Below are positions 41,743 to 52,165 of a DNA stretch of 64,000 nt, piece by piece; within the stretch, counting starts at the first letter, position 1; every line of letters begins with the position of its first letter. Where the stretch lies: contig NZ_JACHXK010000010.1 of assembly GCF_014192105.1 (NCBI RefSeq), positions 62,001 to 126,000 of the forward strand, read 5' to 3'. The translations under genes and the position numbers were made by a program. Source of the stretch: Paenibacillus phyllosphaerae (GTDB taxonomy: Bacteria; Bacillota; Bacilli; Paenibacillales; Paenibacillaceae). The notes beneath the pieces are model-generated. The model ran no database searches. It saw only the letters and a program-made list of their open reading frames with translations, and was not told the DNA's origin.

Positions 41743-42528
41743 ATGTTGAACGAATCGAAGTCCGAAGAGCTGTCGCGCGAGGAACTGGCGATGACGCTGT
41801 TCGAGCATATCGGCGAATTGCGCAAAAGAATCATCTATATACTCATCGTTCTGGTGCTGGGCCTTATTCTCGGCCTCTTCCTGGCGGATCCGGCTTATTC
41901 TTATCTCATGAGCCAGGAACCGGTCAACGGCATGAAGCTCCATGCCCTGTCCTTATGGGACGGAATCGGCTTATATATGAAGTTTGCGCTTGTCATCGCG
42001 CTGCTGTTCGTCATTCCTTTTGCCTTCTTCCAGTTGTGGGCGTTCGTCAAGCCGGCGCTGCGGGAGAGAGAGCAGAGAGCTGCGTTGACGTTCGTGCCGA
42101 TGGCGCTGGTGCTCTTCCTGGGCGGGCTGTCCTTCTCTTACTTCGTCGTGTTCCCGATGGCGTTCAATTTCACGACGGACGTAGCGACGCATCTGGGACT
42201 GGAAGAAACCTATGGCGTCACGCAGTATTTCTCCTTCCTGTTCAGCGTCCTGATTCCGATCTCGCTCCTGTTCGAACTGCCGATCGTGATCATGTTCCTG
42301 ACGCAGATCCGGATCCTGAACCCGGTTCGTCTGCGCAAAATGCGGCGGCTCGCTTACCTGATTCTGGTCGTGCTCGGCACGATGATTACGCCGCCGGACT
42401 TTATCTCGGACATGCTCGTCGCGGTGCCGATGATCATCCTGTATGAGATCAGCGTGTTCTTGTCCGGGGTTGTCTACCGGAAGCAGCAGGCGAGGGATGC
42501 CGCGTGGGAGGAAGAGTTCGGTACATAG
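41743..42528 (+). CDS. tatC: Sec-independent translocase TatC
   Basis: A 261-residue protein with six membrane segments. The N-terminal EHIGELRKRIIY is the cytosolic signal-recognition site, FAFFQLWAFVKPALREREQRA the conserved first loop, and TPPDFISDMLVAVPMIILYEISV the C-terminal signature. It recognises the twin-arginine signal and recruits TatA. ATG 41743 is preferred over the GTG at 41737 because of spacing from AGGTGAGG. A terminator follows. Confidence 0.95.
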   Translation: MLNESKSEELSREELAMTLFEHIGELRKRIIYILIVLVLGLILGLFLADPAYSYLMSQEPVNGMKLHALSLWDGIGLYMKFALVIALLFVIPFAFFQLWAFVKPALREREQRAALTFVPMALVLFLGGLSFSYFVVFPMAFNFTTDVATHLGLEETYGVTQYFSFLFSVLIPISLLFELPIVIMFLTQIRILNPVRLRKMRRLAYLILVVLGTMITPPDFISDMLVAVPMIILYEISVFLSGVVYRKQQARDAAWEEEFGT

Positions 42529-42576
42529 CGGTTGTGCTGCGCATGCCGGAAGTTATAACGAAATATGAGTTAAGGA

Positions 42577-42615
42577 AGAACCTGTTGCCGATCCGGCTGC
42601 AGGTTCTTTTTTAAT
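42577..42615 (+). terminator. Intrinsic terminator after tatC
   Basis: AGAACCTG ... CAGGTTCT with TTTTTTAATT. Confidence 0.85.
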
Positions 42616-42780
42616 TCCCGCATGCTTAGGCATAGGGTTTCCTGTCAATGATGGAAGAGGGGGTGGAGCGCTTATTTTGCCCGGTCAATCATTGAAGCAG
42701 CAAGTGTTTGGGGCGGTTAATGATTCGCTTCCTTAATCCATCGAAGTGGTAAATTTCACACAAAATGAACAAGCAAACAC

Positions 42781-42848
42781 TTGAAATCTAAAATCAAAAT
42801 CGGTATTATTAGTTATGGTTATTAGCACTTAACAGTTGCGAGTGCTAA
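42781..42848 (+). promoter_or_regulatory. groESL promoter with CIRCE element
   Basis: TTGAAA at 42781-42786 and TATTAT at 42804-42809 (17-base spacer) form the promoter. The CIRCE inverted repeat lies at 42822-42848: TTAGCACTT, nine bases, GAGTGCTAA, with one mismatch from the perfect arms. HrcA binds CIRCE and releases it on heat stress. Confidence 0.93.
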
Positions 42849-42891
42849 TATATAAAATATCAGCAACAACTATTTAAAGGAGGCTATTTTC

Positions 42892-43173
42892 ATGATCAGA
42901 CCTTTGGGTGAACGCGTGTTGGTCGAACCGATCGCGAAAGAAGAAACAACTGCTAGCGGTATCCTGCTGCCAGACACAGCTAAAGAGAAGCCGCAAGAAG
43001 GCAGAGTCGTAGCAGTTGGCAGCGGCGCGCTCAAAGACGGCGTACGTGTTGCGCTGGAAGTTAAAGAAGGCGACCGTGTATTGTTCTCCAAGTATGCCGG
43101 CACTGAAGTGAAGTACGAAGGTAAAGAGTTATTGATTATGAAAGAAAGCGACATTCACGCGATCCTGGGTTAA
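42892..43173 (+). CDS. groES: Co-chaperonin GroES
   Basis: A 93-residue 10-kDa chaperonin. [38 protein letters not shown] contains the mobile loop (TASGIL), and [25 protein letters not shown] ends the fold. It caps the GroEL cavity. AAAGGAGG precedes the ATG. Controlled by the CIRCE element upstream. Confidence 0.97.
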   Translation: MIRPLGERVLVEPIAKEETTASGILLPDTAKEKPQEGRVVAVGSGALKDGVRVALEVKEGDRVLFSKYAGTEVKYEGKELLIMKESDIHAILG

Positions 43174-43242
43174 TTCCTCGGAGGGCGCGACACATAGATG
43201 GCACGGCCCATACTTAAGGAGCTGCTTGCTCCTGGCTTTACC

Positions 43243-43296
43243 AGAATCGAGACGCGTAAGCGCCGCTGACGTAAGCGGCGAGTACCGTTTCACCTT
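43243..43296 (+). repeat. Interspersed hairpin repeat, degenerate copy F
   Basis: AGAATCGAGACGCG ... ACCGTTTCACCTTA between groES and groEL, with an internal stem CGCCGCT/AGCGGCG-like. It makes the groES-groEL gap about 150 bases, longer than usual, and may act on the mRNA. Confidence 0.5.
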
Positions 43297-43312
43297 ACCC
43301 ATAACATATTAG

Positions 43313-44959
<1,647 letters not shown>

Positions 44960-44991
44960 GTCATTGCCCCAAAACCTAGCAATACCAAGGA

Positions 44992-45024
44992 AACGGGACC
45001 TTACGAGGTCCCGTTTTTTATTTT
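44992..45024 (+). terminator. Terminator of groESL
   Basis: ACGGGACCT-TACG-AGGTCCCGT followed by TTTTTATTTT. Confidence 0.92.
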
Positions 45025-45138
45025 GCGGCCACGGAAAAACATATTTCATAAACAGGTATATATTGGAATTAAGGGGGGCTATATTGGGGGTAGAAGTTAA
45101 CGAAGAGGCTAGCTCAATACGAAAGGGGGCGTGGCTGA

Positions 45139-45498
45139 ATGAGCTCTTTAACCATGCTGAAACAATCAAAAGTTAAATATTTGCTGCTCCTGCCATCTTC
45201 CGTTGTGACTTTCCTTGTGCTATTCAGCTCCTACATTCTGATCTTCGGATTCGAGTATCATCACCGCTATAGGGACGGGTACATTGGTCCAAGTGCGGGT
45301 TCACAGCGGTTCGGATTCGCATTGCTCGCTTTGTATCCTATCCTGATCTATCTGCTGACTTGGCTGTACAATCGGGGCAGCAACGGCATCTTGCGAAGAT
45401 TAATCAGGTCTTTGTTTCATACCTTTGTGATCTTGGCGGTGGGTATTTTAGTGAGCTTTCCGTTTCTATTTCCAGCTTACTTTCCTCTTATGGACTAA
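45139..45498 (+). CDS. Small three-helix membrane protein
   Basis: A 119-residue hydrophobic protein with three likely membrane helices: YLLLLPSSVVTFLVLFSSYILI, FGFALLALYPILIYLLTWLY and FVILAVGILVSFPFLFPAYF. A polar loop after the first helix is Tyr/His/Arg-rich (EYHHRYRDGYIGPSAG). AAAGGGGGCG lies upstream of the ATG. I recognise no family. The hydrophobic pattern supports a real gene. Confidence 0.65.
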   Translation: MSSLTMLKQSKVKYLLLLPSSVVTFLVLFSSYILIFGFEYHHRYRDGYIGPSAGSQRFGFALLALYPILIYLLTWLYNRGSNGILRRLIRSLFHTFVILAVGILVSFPFLFPAYFPLMD

Positions 45499-45622
45499 TG
45501 GGGGGATAGGGATCGCCGTCCATTTGATATCGGGCAACGATCGGCGTATACTGGTCTCGATTAAGGAAGTCTTTCTTCGCGTACATACGTCCTTTTTAAC
45601 ACTCACACATGGAGGAATCATC

Positions 45623-46855
45623 ATGACCCAATCATTCCAAGACCGCCTGGCCCAATACGCGGCACTCGCCGTCGAGATCGGCGTGAACGTACAGCCGGGG
45701 AAGGATCTTTATATTACGGCCCAAATCTCCGCGGCTGAATTTGTCCGTGCTGCCGCGAAGCATGCTTATACCATCGGGGCGAAACAGGTCCATGTCGAGT
45801 GGATCGACAACCAGCTGGTGCGCACGCGCTTCGAGCTGGCGCCGGAGGATTCGTTCGGCGATTATCCGGCTTGGCAGGTACAGGGACGGCTTGAAGTGGC
45901 GAAGGAGGGAGGCTCCTTCCTCACGGTCATATCGGAAGATCCGGACCTGCTCGCAGGCATTGATCCGAAGCGTCTGGGGAGCTACGAGAAGGCAAGACAA
46001 GCCGCATTCACCCCGGTTCGCGCGTATACGATGACGAATAAGGCGGCTTGGGCGATCGTCGGCGTGCCATCCCAGGCATGGGCGAATAAAGTGTTCCCGG
46101 GCCTGCCGGAAGCGGAGCGTGTGGATGCGCTCTGGAACGCGATCTTCGCGGCTACCCGCGTAGACGAGGCGGATCCGATCGCCGCATGGCGCGCGCATGC
46201 CGCGAAGCTGGACGAGAAGGCAGCATGGCTGAATGAGCAGCGCTTCACGGAGCTTCGTTATCGCGCTCCAGGCACGGAGTTGTCGATCGGCCTGGATGCG
46301 AAGCATATTTGGAAAAGCGCCGGTTCGGTGACGACTTCCGGCACCACCTTCATTCCGAACTTGCCGACGGAGGAAGTGTTCACTTCGCCGGACCGTAGCC
46401 GCGTGAACGGAACGGTGACGAGCAGCAAGCCGCTCAGCTACAACGGCACGCTGATCGACAACTTCTCGCTGACGTTCAAGGACGGGCAAGTCGTCGACTT
46501 CACCGCCGAGAAAGAATACGATTCGCTGAAGAATCTGATCGACACGGACGAAGGATCCAAATTCCTGGGCGAAGTAGCGCTTGTCCCGCACCGTTCGCCG
46601 ATCTCGGATACGAATCTGCTCTTCTTCAACACGCTGTTCGACGAGAACGCAGCCTGCCATTTGGCGATCGGTTTCGGCTTCCCGTTCTGCCTCGATGGCG
46701 GCCTGACGATGAGCAAGGAGGAGCTTGCCGCACATGGCTTGAACCAGAGCCTTACGCATGTTGATTTCATGATCGGCCGCGCGGATCTCGACATTGACGG
46801 CGTACGGGCGGACGGTACGGTAGAGCCAATCTTCCGCGCAGGCAATTGGGCGTAA
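45623..46855 (+). CDS. M29 family aminopeptidase
   Basis: A 410-residue metallo-aminopeptidase of the thermophilic M29 type (AmpS/PepS). The opening YAALAVEIGVNVQPGKDLYI, then FIPNLPTEEVFTSPDRSRVNGTV with a metal-binding Glu, EVALVPHRSPIS, and HLAIGFGFPFCLDGG and THVDFMIGRADLDIDG with metal ligands near the C-terminus. It removes N-terminal residues from peptides in the cytoplasm. ATG 45623 has GGAGG 9 bases before it; the frame reaches 45524 without such a site. Monocistronic with a terminator. Confidence 0.93.
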   Translation: MTQSFQDRLAQYAALAVEIGVNVQPGKDLYITAQISAAEFVRAAAKHAYTIGAKQVHVEWIDNQLVRTRFELAPEDSFGDYPAWQVQGRLEVAKEGGSFLTVISEDPDLLAGIDPKRLGSYEKARQAAFTPVRAYTMTNKAAWAIVGVPSQAWANKVFPGLPEAERVDALWNAIFAATRVDEADPIAAWRAHAAKLDEKAAWLNEQRFTELRYRAPGTELSIGLDAKHIWKSAGSVTTSGTTFIPNLPTEEVFTSPDRSRVNGTVTSSKPLSYNGTLIDNFSLTFKDGQVVDFTAEKEYDSLKNLIDTDEGSKFLGEVALVPHRSPISDTNLLFFNTLFDENAACHLAIGFGFPFCLDGGLTMSKEELAAHGLNQSLTHVDFMIGRADLDIDGVRADGTVEPIFRAGNWA

Positions 46856-46897
46856 AAGATAGAAGCTCGGCCAGCTTGCCAGCTTCGAATAAACAAT

Positions 46898-46948
46898 AAA
46901 GACCGCAAGACGCCTCAGCTGCCAAGCTGCGGGTCTTGCGGTCTTTTT
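46898..46948. terminator. Bidirectional terminator
   Basis: AAAGACCGCAAGAC and GTCTTGCGGTCTTTTT arms between the aminopeptidase and the convergent CobW gene. Confidence 0.85.
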
Positions 46949-46979
46949 GCATTCGTTAGTCAAGGGTAGCTGCACGTCA

Positions 46980-48086
46980 CTAATGGCGCGTCAACTTCTC
47001 CCATTCGTTATTAATCCGAGCATGATCCAGGTCGATGCCGATCATGACAAAATACGGCTCGCCCGTATAATCGGTCGGCTGCCATTCGATCCGTTTGCCG
47101 GCCATCTGGAACAGCATCAGGGCACCGCCGGGACCGAAGGGCATGAAGCCTTTGGCGCGCAGGCAGGCGTTGCCGCGGCCGGAGAAGAACGCCTCGAAGG
47201 TGCGGCGGCTGACCGGACAAGCCGTGCCCGGATAAATCGTCACCGTCTTCACGCGGGAGTAAGATTGCCGCTGTGTCTGGATGACGGGCAGCTTCGCGAA
47301 CGCGCTCTTGGGCGGACTGCCCGCGGAGGAGGACACGCCGGTGCCGCTCATCGAATAGGCTGGTGCGGGTGAAGAGCTGCGGACAACGCCCGCCGGCTTG
47401 GCATTCACACGGACTGGAGGCGCATAGTGCGTGCCGATCCCGCTAGCGTTCGATCGGACCGTAACGCCCTCAAGCACGAGCGAGGGCTTCACGTCGCATC
47501 GGACGGTAAGGACGAGCGAGCAGACGCCGTTGCGGTCGCGGACCATTTTATCCAGTTTGGCGGCGGTCTTGGATGAGATTAAGTCGGCTTTATTGGCCAG
47601 CACCACATCGGCGACCTCGATCTGTCTGCGCAGGGTATGTACAAGCTCGCGATCCGTTGCGAAGATGCTGTTATAGTCGATGGCGTGTTCGGCATCGAGG
47701 ACGGTAACGATGCGGTGCAGCATCACTTTGTCCTGCAGCTCGGGCTCGCTCATCGCTTCGACGATCTCTTCCGGGTTCGCGATGCCGGTCAGCTCGATCA
47801 GAATCAGATCCGGCTGTGCCTCAGCCAGCTGCATCAGGCAACCGGACAGTTCGCTCTTCTTCGTGCAGCACAGGCAGCCTTCGGTTACGCGTGCCAACAT
47901 GGCGCTCGCGGTCTCGCTGCTTATCATCACGCCATCGACGTCGGCCGAGCCTACCTCATTCATGAGGACGGAGGCGCGAAGCCCCTCAGCCTTTGCATGC
48001 TTCAGCATCCGAAGCAGCAGAGTCGTTTTTCCGCTGCCGAGGAAGCCGCTTACGACCACAATAGGAATCGGTACAATATCCGTCAT
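46980..48086 (-). CDS. CobW/ZNG-family GTPase, copy 1
   Basis: A 368-residue G3E GTPase. Walker A GFLGSGKTT, metal motif TEGCLCCTKK (C-x-C-C type), Walker B-like LILIELTGIANP and NKADL base recognition. The C-terminal CobW domain ends about residue 365. Family members insert or store metals such as zinc or cobalt. The ATG at 48086 has GAGGAG 9 bases upstream. Unlike the second copy at 52166 it has no His-rich loop. Its C-terminal region (SRVKTVTIYPGTACPVSRRTFEAFFSG) includes the usual CobW-C start. Confidence 0.85.
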   Translation of the reverse strand: MTDIVPIPIVVVSGFLGSGKTTLLLRMLKHAKAEGLRASVLMNEVGSADVDGVMISSETASAMLARVTEGCLCCTKKSELSGCLMQLAEAQPDLILIELTGIANPEEIVEAMSEPELQDKVMLHRIVTVLDAEHAIDYNSIFATDRELVHTLRRQIEVADVVLANKADLISSKTAAKLDKMVRDRNGVCSLVLTVRCDVKPSLVLEGVTVRSNASGIGTHYAPPVRVNAKPAGVVRSSSPAPAYSMSGTGVSSSAGSPPKSAFAKLPVIQTQRQSYSRVKTVTIYPGTACPVSRRTFEAFFSGRGNACLRAKGFMPFGPGGALMLFQMAGKRIEWQPTDYTGEPYFVMIGIDLDHARINNEWEKLTRH

Positions 48087-48198
48087 TGTCAATCGCTCCT
48101 CTCATCTTCGTAAGTGTATGCGGCAAATTGCAAAACTGAACTTAAGCGCTCGGCTTTTGCCCCAATTTTCCTTACCAAAAGAGAGAAGCTAACAGGAC

Positions 48199-49371
48199 CT
48201 ATTCCTCGTCAACCGGGTCAGCCTCCTGAAGCTTGCCAATATCTTTCACCTTCACATCCGCATGCACCTGAACAGACACGCCTGGAAGAATGGCATCATG
48301 CCACTGCAGCTTGTCCCATTCGCGATAAGAAATTTGATTGCGGACTTTTTTGCCGAATCCGAACGGGTCGCTCTTCAGCTTCAGTATTTCTTCTATTAGC
48401 GTTTTCGTTTCTTTCTCGACATAAGCCTTCATCTGCTTCTCCAGCACGAGTTGGTCTTCCGTCTTCTGCAGATTAAGTTTCCCCGTGTATTCGAGCACCT
48501 CACCGGAGATGCGCAGTCGAATATCGATAGCGACATCATCGCCGCTGCGGACCGGTTTACGTACTTTGGCGGTTATTTTGCGCTTACTGGCTACGAAGCT
48601 GAGCATGATCATTTCGTCCTTCGCGCCTTCGGCCCCGGGCAGCTTCATCACGATTTCGCCGGTAGCGATATTGTCATGCAGGAAGGAGAACAGCAGCGAT
48701 TTGGTCGGCGGGATCCGACCGACGTAACGGTCGCTGCGAAACAGCGCAATGCCATCGACGCTAAGCGTCTGTTTGTCCTCCTTGAGCAGGGGAGCCACCG
48801 GGTCGACCCCTTTGTCAAAATAGTCCCGGGCGAAGGTGTGCAGATTCGCTTGCGGAATCTCCGTAAGCCCGCTTGCGTTGCGAAGCAGATCATCGATATA
48901 TTCGCCGGTGCTCGGATATTGCTTGAAGTCGCGCTCAAGCAGCGCATTCGCATTGCCGCTGACGATGACGACGTTGACTTTGCTGCCAATGGATGGATCG
49001 CGGACGAGCGTATCAATGTATTTCCACAGTCCTTCTTTCGCCAACCGGCTGCCGAATAATGCGCTGCGAAGCTGCCCGCTGACGATGCGGCGGTTGTTTT
49101 TGCGCGAGACGATCACGCGTGCTTCCTTGCTGGAGTGTGCCGTAGTCGTCAAGACAATCCTCGAATTCTCCGGCTGCGCTTTCGGGATGCTCAGCGTGAC
49201 CCTGAGCATTTTATCTTTCTGATCCTGCGATTCTCCGTCGTCAGGGGGCAGGTCGAAGGCGACTGTTCGGGTAAAACCCATTCGTTCAATGATCCGCTGG
49301 TCTCGACAGCCGGTAACGAGAAGAGCAAACGCGACTAAGCTCGCGATGAACATCATGCGGCGAGTCATCAT
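48199..49371 (-). CDS. gerAC: Ger(x)C family spore germination lipoprotein
   Basis: A 390-residue lipoprotein: signal SLVAFALLVTGC is a lipobox, followed by the GerC domain ending in typical KVRNQISYREWDKLQWHDAILPGVSVQVHADVKVKDIG. GerC is the C subunit of a nutrient receptor in the spore inner membrane. It overlaps the permease gene by 4 bases and is the last gene of the A-B-C operon. The letter assignment within gerA/gerB/gerK types cannot be decided. Confidence 0.88.
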   Translation of the reverse strand: MMTRRMMFIASLVAFALLVTGCRDQRIIERMGFTRTVAFDLPPDDGESQDQKDKMLRVTLSIPKAQPENSRIVLTTTAHSSKEARVIVSRKNNRRIVSGQLRSALFGSRLAKEGLWKYIDTLVRDPSIGSKVNVVIVSGNANALLERDFKQYPSTGEYIDDLLRNASGLTEIPQANLHTFARDYFDKGVDPVAPLLKEDKQTLSVDGIALFRSDRYVGRIPPTKSLLFSFLHDNIATGEIVMKLPGAEGAKDEMIMLSFVASKRKITAKVRKPVRSGDDVAIDIRLRISGEVLEYTGKLNLQKTEDQLVLEKQMKAYVEKETKTLIEEILKLKSDPFGFGKKVRNQISYREWDKLQWHDAILPGVSVQVHADVKVKDIGKLQEADPVDEE

Positions 49372-50465
49372 GCTGGCGTCCCCCCATTGCCGCCGGCTTT
49401 CTTATTCTGGAAGAAGAGCAGCGCGAGCAGGAGCAGCGGCAGCATGAAGGCCAGGCCAGCTTCGCCGTACATGGCATAACGCAGCAGTTTCTCCGAATCT
49501 CGCAAGATGCTCGGATAGAACGAAATGCCGACCGATAGCGCCAAGATGCCAAGCTCCAGAAACCGCAACTTCACCCGGGGAAACACGCGCTGCGTGGCCG
49601 TAAGCGCCATCCAGGAGAACAGCGCGATGGAGATCACATTGGAGAACAGGAAGAGCGTGAAGACGAGATTCTCCAGCCGGTTCAAGAACGGAAGCTCGAT
49701 ATAGGACAGCAAATTAATCACCGGGTACATGATGGACTTGAGCTGCTCGAAGCTGAAGAAGCCGAAGCATAGCATAATTAAGATCAAGTAGATGGTGAGG
49801 TTCAGAATTTGGCCGCAATAAACGCCCTTGAACAACGTCTTCTTGTCGCTATAGGGGAAGAGGAACAGCGTAATCTCGTAGCCGACGAAAATGGTATATA
49901 CCTCTAGCCAATTCTTGAAGGAATGCCCCTCGGCCGCTCCTTGGAACAAGTAGGTCGTGAACCGTGACAGTTCCCAGTCATTCGTATAGTAAAAAAGGAG
50001 TACGGTTAAGATGATCGTCATGTAACAGAATAGCGTAATGGCTTTGCCCATATTATAAATGCCTTTGGTCAGCATGTAGTAAGCGAGCAGCGCAATCGAG
50101 ATGTAGAGCAGGCTTGCGCTCGTCGTCGGGAAGGAGATCATTTGGTAGATGAGCACGTACTTTTTGCCAATGAAGCTGCCGAGCCCGATCCAGAAGATGG
50201 CAAGCAATAAGTAGACGGGATACAGGAGAAGCTTCGGAATGGACTGCTCGGCGATCTCATAGATCGATCTTCCTTTGCCTGCTCGATAAACAAGCTGGAT
50301 AAGCGCTATATTACATACGGCTACAAAGGCTAGCAGGATGAGCCCAATCCATCCATTCGTGCCCAAATTCTCGGCGACGATTCGGGGCAGGCTGAATACG
50401 GTCACATCCAACTCCAACATATAGACGATCAGGGCGATATGATAGCCATGGAGCTTCTCTTGCAT
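49368..50465 (-). CDS. gerAB: GerB family spore germination permease
   Basis: A 365-residue protein with about ten membrane helices of the APC/amino-acid transporter fold (LYSVYLLLAIFWIGLGSFIGKK-type stretches; ITLFCYMTIILTVLLFYYTND). GerB subunits bind the germinant. The gene lies 7 bases after gerAA on the minus strand and overlaps gerAC. Family membership is clear; the ligand is unknown. Confidence 0.88.
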   Translation of the reverse strand: MQEKLHGYHIALIVYMLELDVTVFSLPRIVAENLGTNGWIGLILLAFVAVCNIALIQLVYRAGKGRSIYEIAEQSIPKLLLYPVYLLLAIFWIGLGSFIGKKYVLIYQMISFPTTSASLLYISIALLAYYMLTKGIYNMGKAITLFCYMTIILTVLLFYYTNDWELSRFTTYLFQGAAEGHSFKNWLEVYTIFVGYEITLFLFPYSDKKTLFKGVYCGQILNLTIYLILIMLCFGFFSFEQLKSIMYPVINLLSYIELPFLNRLENLVFTLFLFSNVISIALFSWMALTATQRVFPRVKLRFLELGILALSVGISFYPSILRDSEKLLRYAMYGEAGLAFMLPLLLLALLFFQNKKAGGNGGTPA

Positions 50466-50472
50466 CTGGCCC

Positions 50473-51981
50473 CTACTTTCTTTGTTTGGTTTTGACTCTG
50501 TTCGGAGAGGCGGGCTGGCTCGGCCGGAAGATCAGCTTCGAGAAAGGGCCCCGAATGAACGTATCGAGCCAGTCCGTCCTATTCATCGGAGCCGCCGGGG
50601 TTAGATAGGAAGAACCGAGATTCGTAATGCCGCTGAGATGCACGATAATGAATCCGATCCCGAGGATGAGTCCGAAATTCCCCCAGAAGCCGGCAAGCAG
50701 TATAAGGCCGAAGCGCAGCAGACGAATCGATGCGCTCATCGTGTAGCTTGGAATGACGAAGGAGGCAATCGCGGAAGACGCGACGGCGATAATGAGAATA
50801 TTGCTCGTGAATCCCGCTTGAACGGCAGCCTGTCCGATGACGATACCGCCTACGATACCGATGGTCTGCCCGATCTTGGTCGGCAGCCTTGCGCCGGCTT
50901 CCCGCAGGAGCTCGATCGTTGTCTCCATCAATAGCGCTTCATAGAGCGGCGGGAACGGGACGTTGCTCCTGGACTTGGTCAGATTCAGCAGCATCGTATG
51001 CGGGATCATTTCATAGTGGTACGTCGTGACCGAGACATAGATGGCCGTGAAGCCGATCGTAATCGCGAAGCCGATGAAACGCAGAATCCGCAAGGCGGTG
51101 CCCAGATGCCAACGCTGATAATAGTCATCCGGTGAAGCGAAGAACTCGAAGAACGACGTCGGCGCGACGAAAGCGGACGGGGAACCGTCGACCAGACCGA
51201 CGACGCGGCCCGAGGTCAGTTTCGAGCAGATGGAATCCGGCCGCTCGGTCACCATATATTGAGGGAAGTACGAGTTCGGATTATCGTCGATCAATTGGAC
51301 GAGCATATTGGCTTCGTGCAGCGCGTCGATCTCAATGTCATGGATCCGTGTCTTGAGCTGCTTGACAAAATGATCGTTCGCGAGTCCTTCAATATATGCG
51401 ATCACGACCTGCGTCTTGGTCACTTCCCCGACAGAGAGGGAGATGAATTTCAGATGCGAGCTGCGGATCCGCTTGCGAATGAGGGCGATATTCTCGATCA
51501 GATTCTCGACGAAGCCGTCATGCGGGCCGGCGATGACGGTCTCGGTCTCCGTCTGCTCAATCGATCGTCCGATGGATCTGGCCAAATTGAGCGCGTATGC
51601 CTGCCCTTGGAAGAAGAGCATGGTCGAGCCATACAGCACGCTGTCCACGCTTTCGTTAAGCGTCGTGATCGGCTGGAAGATCGACTGCGTCAGCAGCTGC
51701 GCGGCCTGCGCGTCATCGGCCTCGAGGAACGGCTGATTCAATTGGCGATGCAATTGGTCGGCATCGATCAAATATTCCAAATAAACCGCGTGAACCTGAT
51801 TCCGCGGAAAGGTACGATAACCCAGGTCAAAACAGCCGGCGAATTCCTTCAACGTACCTTCCAAAGTCGGCGGCTTCGTTTCCGTCGATTTTACCGTCGT
51901 TTGCGCATCTTGATCCGGGCTTGCAGCATGAGCGTCTGGTGCGGCGGCATCCGGATTTTGGCGATTCGACTCGTCAGGCAT
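50473..51981 (-). CDS. gerAA: GerA family spore germination protein
   Basis: A 502-residue receptor A subunit. A soluble N-terminal half (VRDPELIFEQ-type family region is here IRSSHLKFISLSVGEVTKTQV) is followed by GRVVGLVDGSPSAFVAPTSFFEFFASPDDYYQR, then about five membrane helices (IGIVGGIVIGQAAVQAGF). The first 40 residues are Ala/Pro/Asp-rich and disordered. First gene of the operon, divergent from the CobW gene. The minus-strand upstream region has CATAATA, a sigma-G-type -10, but no matching -35. Confidence 0.9.
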   Translation of the reverse strand: MPDESNRQNPDAAAPDAHAASPDQDAQTTVKSTETKPPTLEGTLKEFAGCFDLGYRTFPRNQVHAVYLEYLIDADQLHRQLNQPFLEADDAQAAQLLTQSIFQPITTLNESVDSVLYGSTMLFFQGQAYALNLARSIGRSIEQTETETVIAGPHDGFVENLIENIALIRKRIRSSHLKFISLSVGEVTKTQVVIAYIEGLANDHFVKQLKTRIHDIEIDALHEANMLVQLIDDNPNSYFPQYMVTERPDSICSKLTSGRVVGLVDGSPSAFVAPTSFFEFFASPDDYYQRWHLGTALRILRFIGFAITIGFTAIYVSVTTYHYEMIPHTMLLNLTKSRSNVPFPPLYEALLMETTIELLREAGARLPTKIGQTIGIVGGIVIGQAAVQAGFTSNILIIAVASSAIASFVIPSYTMSASIRLLRFGLILLAGFWGNFGLILGIGFIIVHLSGITNLGSSYLTPAAPMNRTDWLDTFIRGPFSKLIFRPSQPASPNRVKTKQRK

Positions 51982-52082
51982 GAAGAACGTCTCCTCTCTG
52001 GAAAGAAGTGGCGGGTCCGCTGTATGTTTTCCTGCGGCCTTCGTTATTATGCGTTTGCTGGTTGTTGACAGGTTATCGTCAA

Positions 52083-52112
52083 TTGAGCGCTTTGCCTAAC
52101 GTGCGTTATAAT
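52083..52112 (+). promoter_or_regulatory. Possible promoter of CobW copy 2
   Basis: TTGAGC at 52083-52088 and TATAAT at 52107-52112, 18 bases apart, 53 bases before the start codon. Confidence 0.55.
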
Positions 52113-52165
52113 CGGAACGAGTGGAAGTACGAAATGCCAAGGCTGATAGGGAAGAGGAGAGACAG

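Noticed and set aside
44964..45176. 70-residue open frame after groEL
   Set aside because: Spans the groEL terminator, lacks a ribosome site and overlaps the more convincing membrane protein gene.
45632..46975. 447-residue open frame opposite the M29 aminopeptidase
   Set aside because: Shadow frame; crosses the bidirectional terminator and has no start signal.
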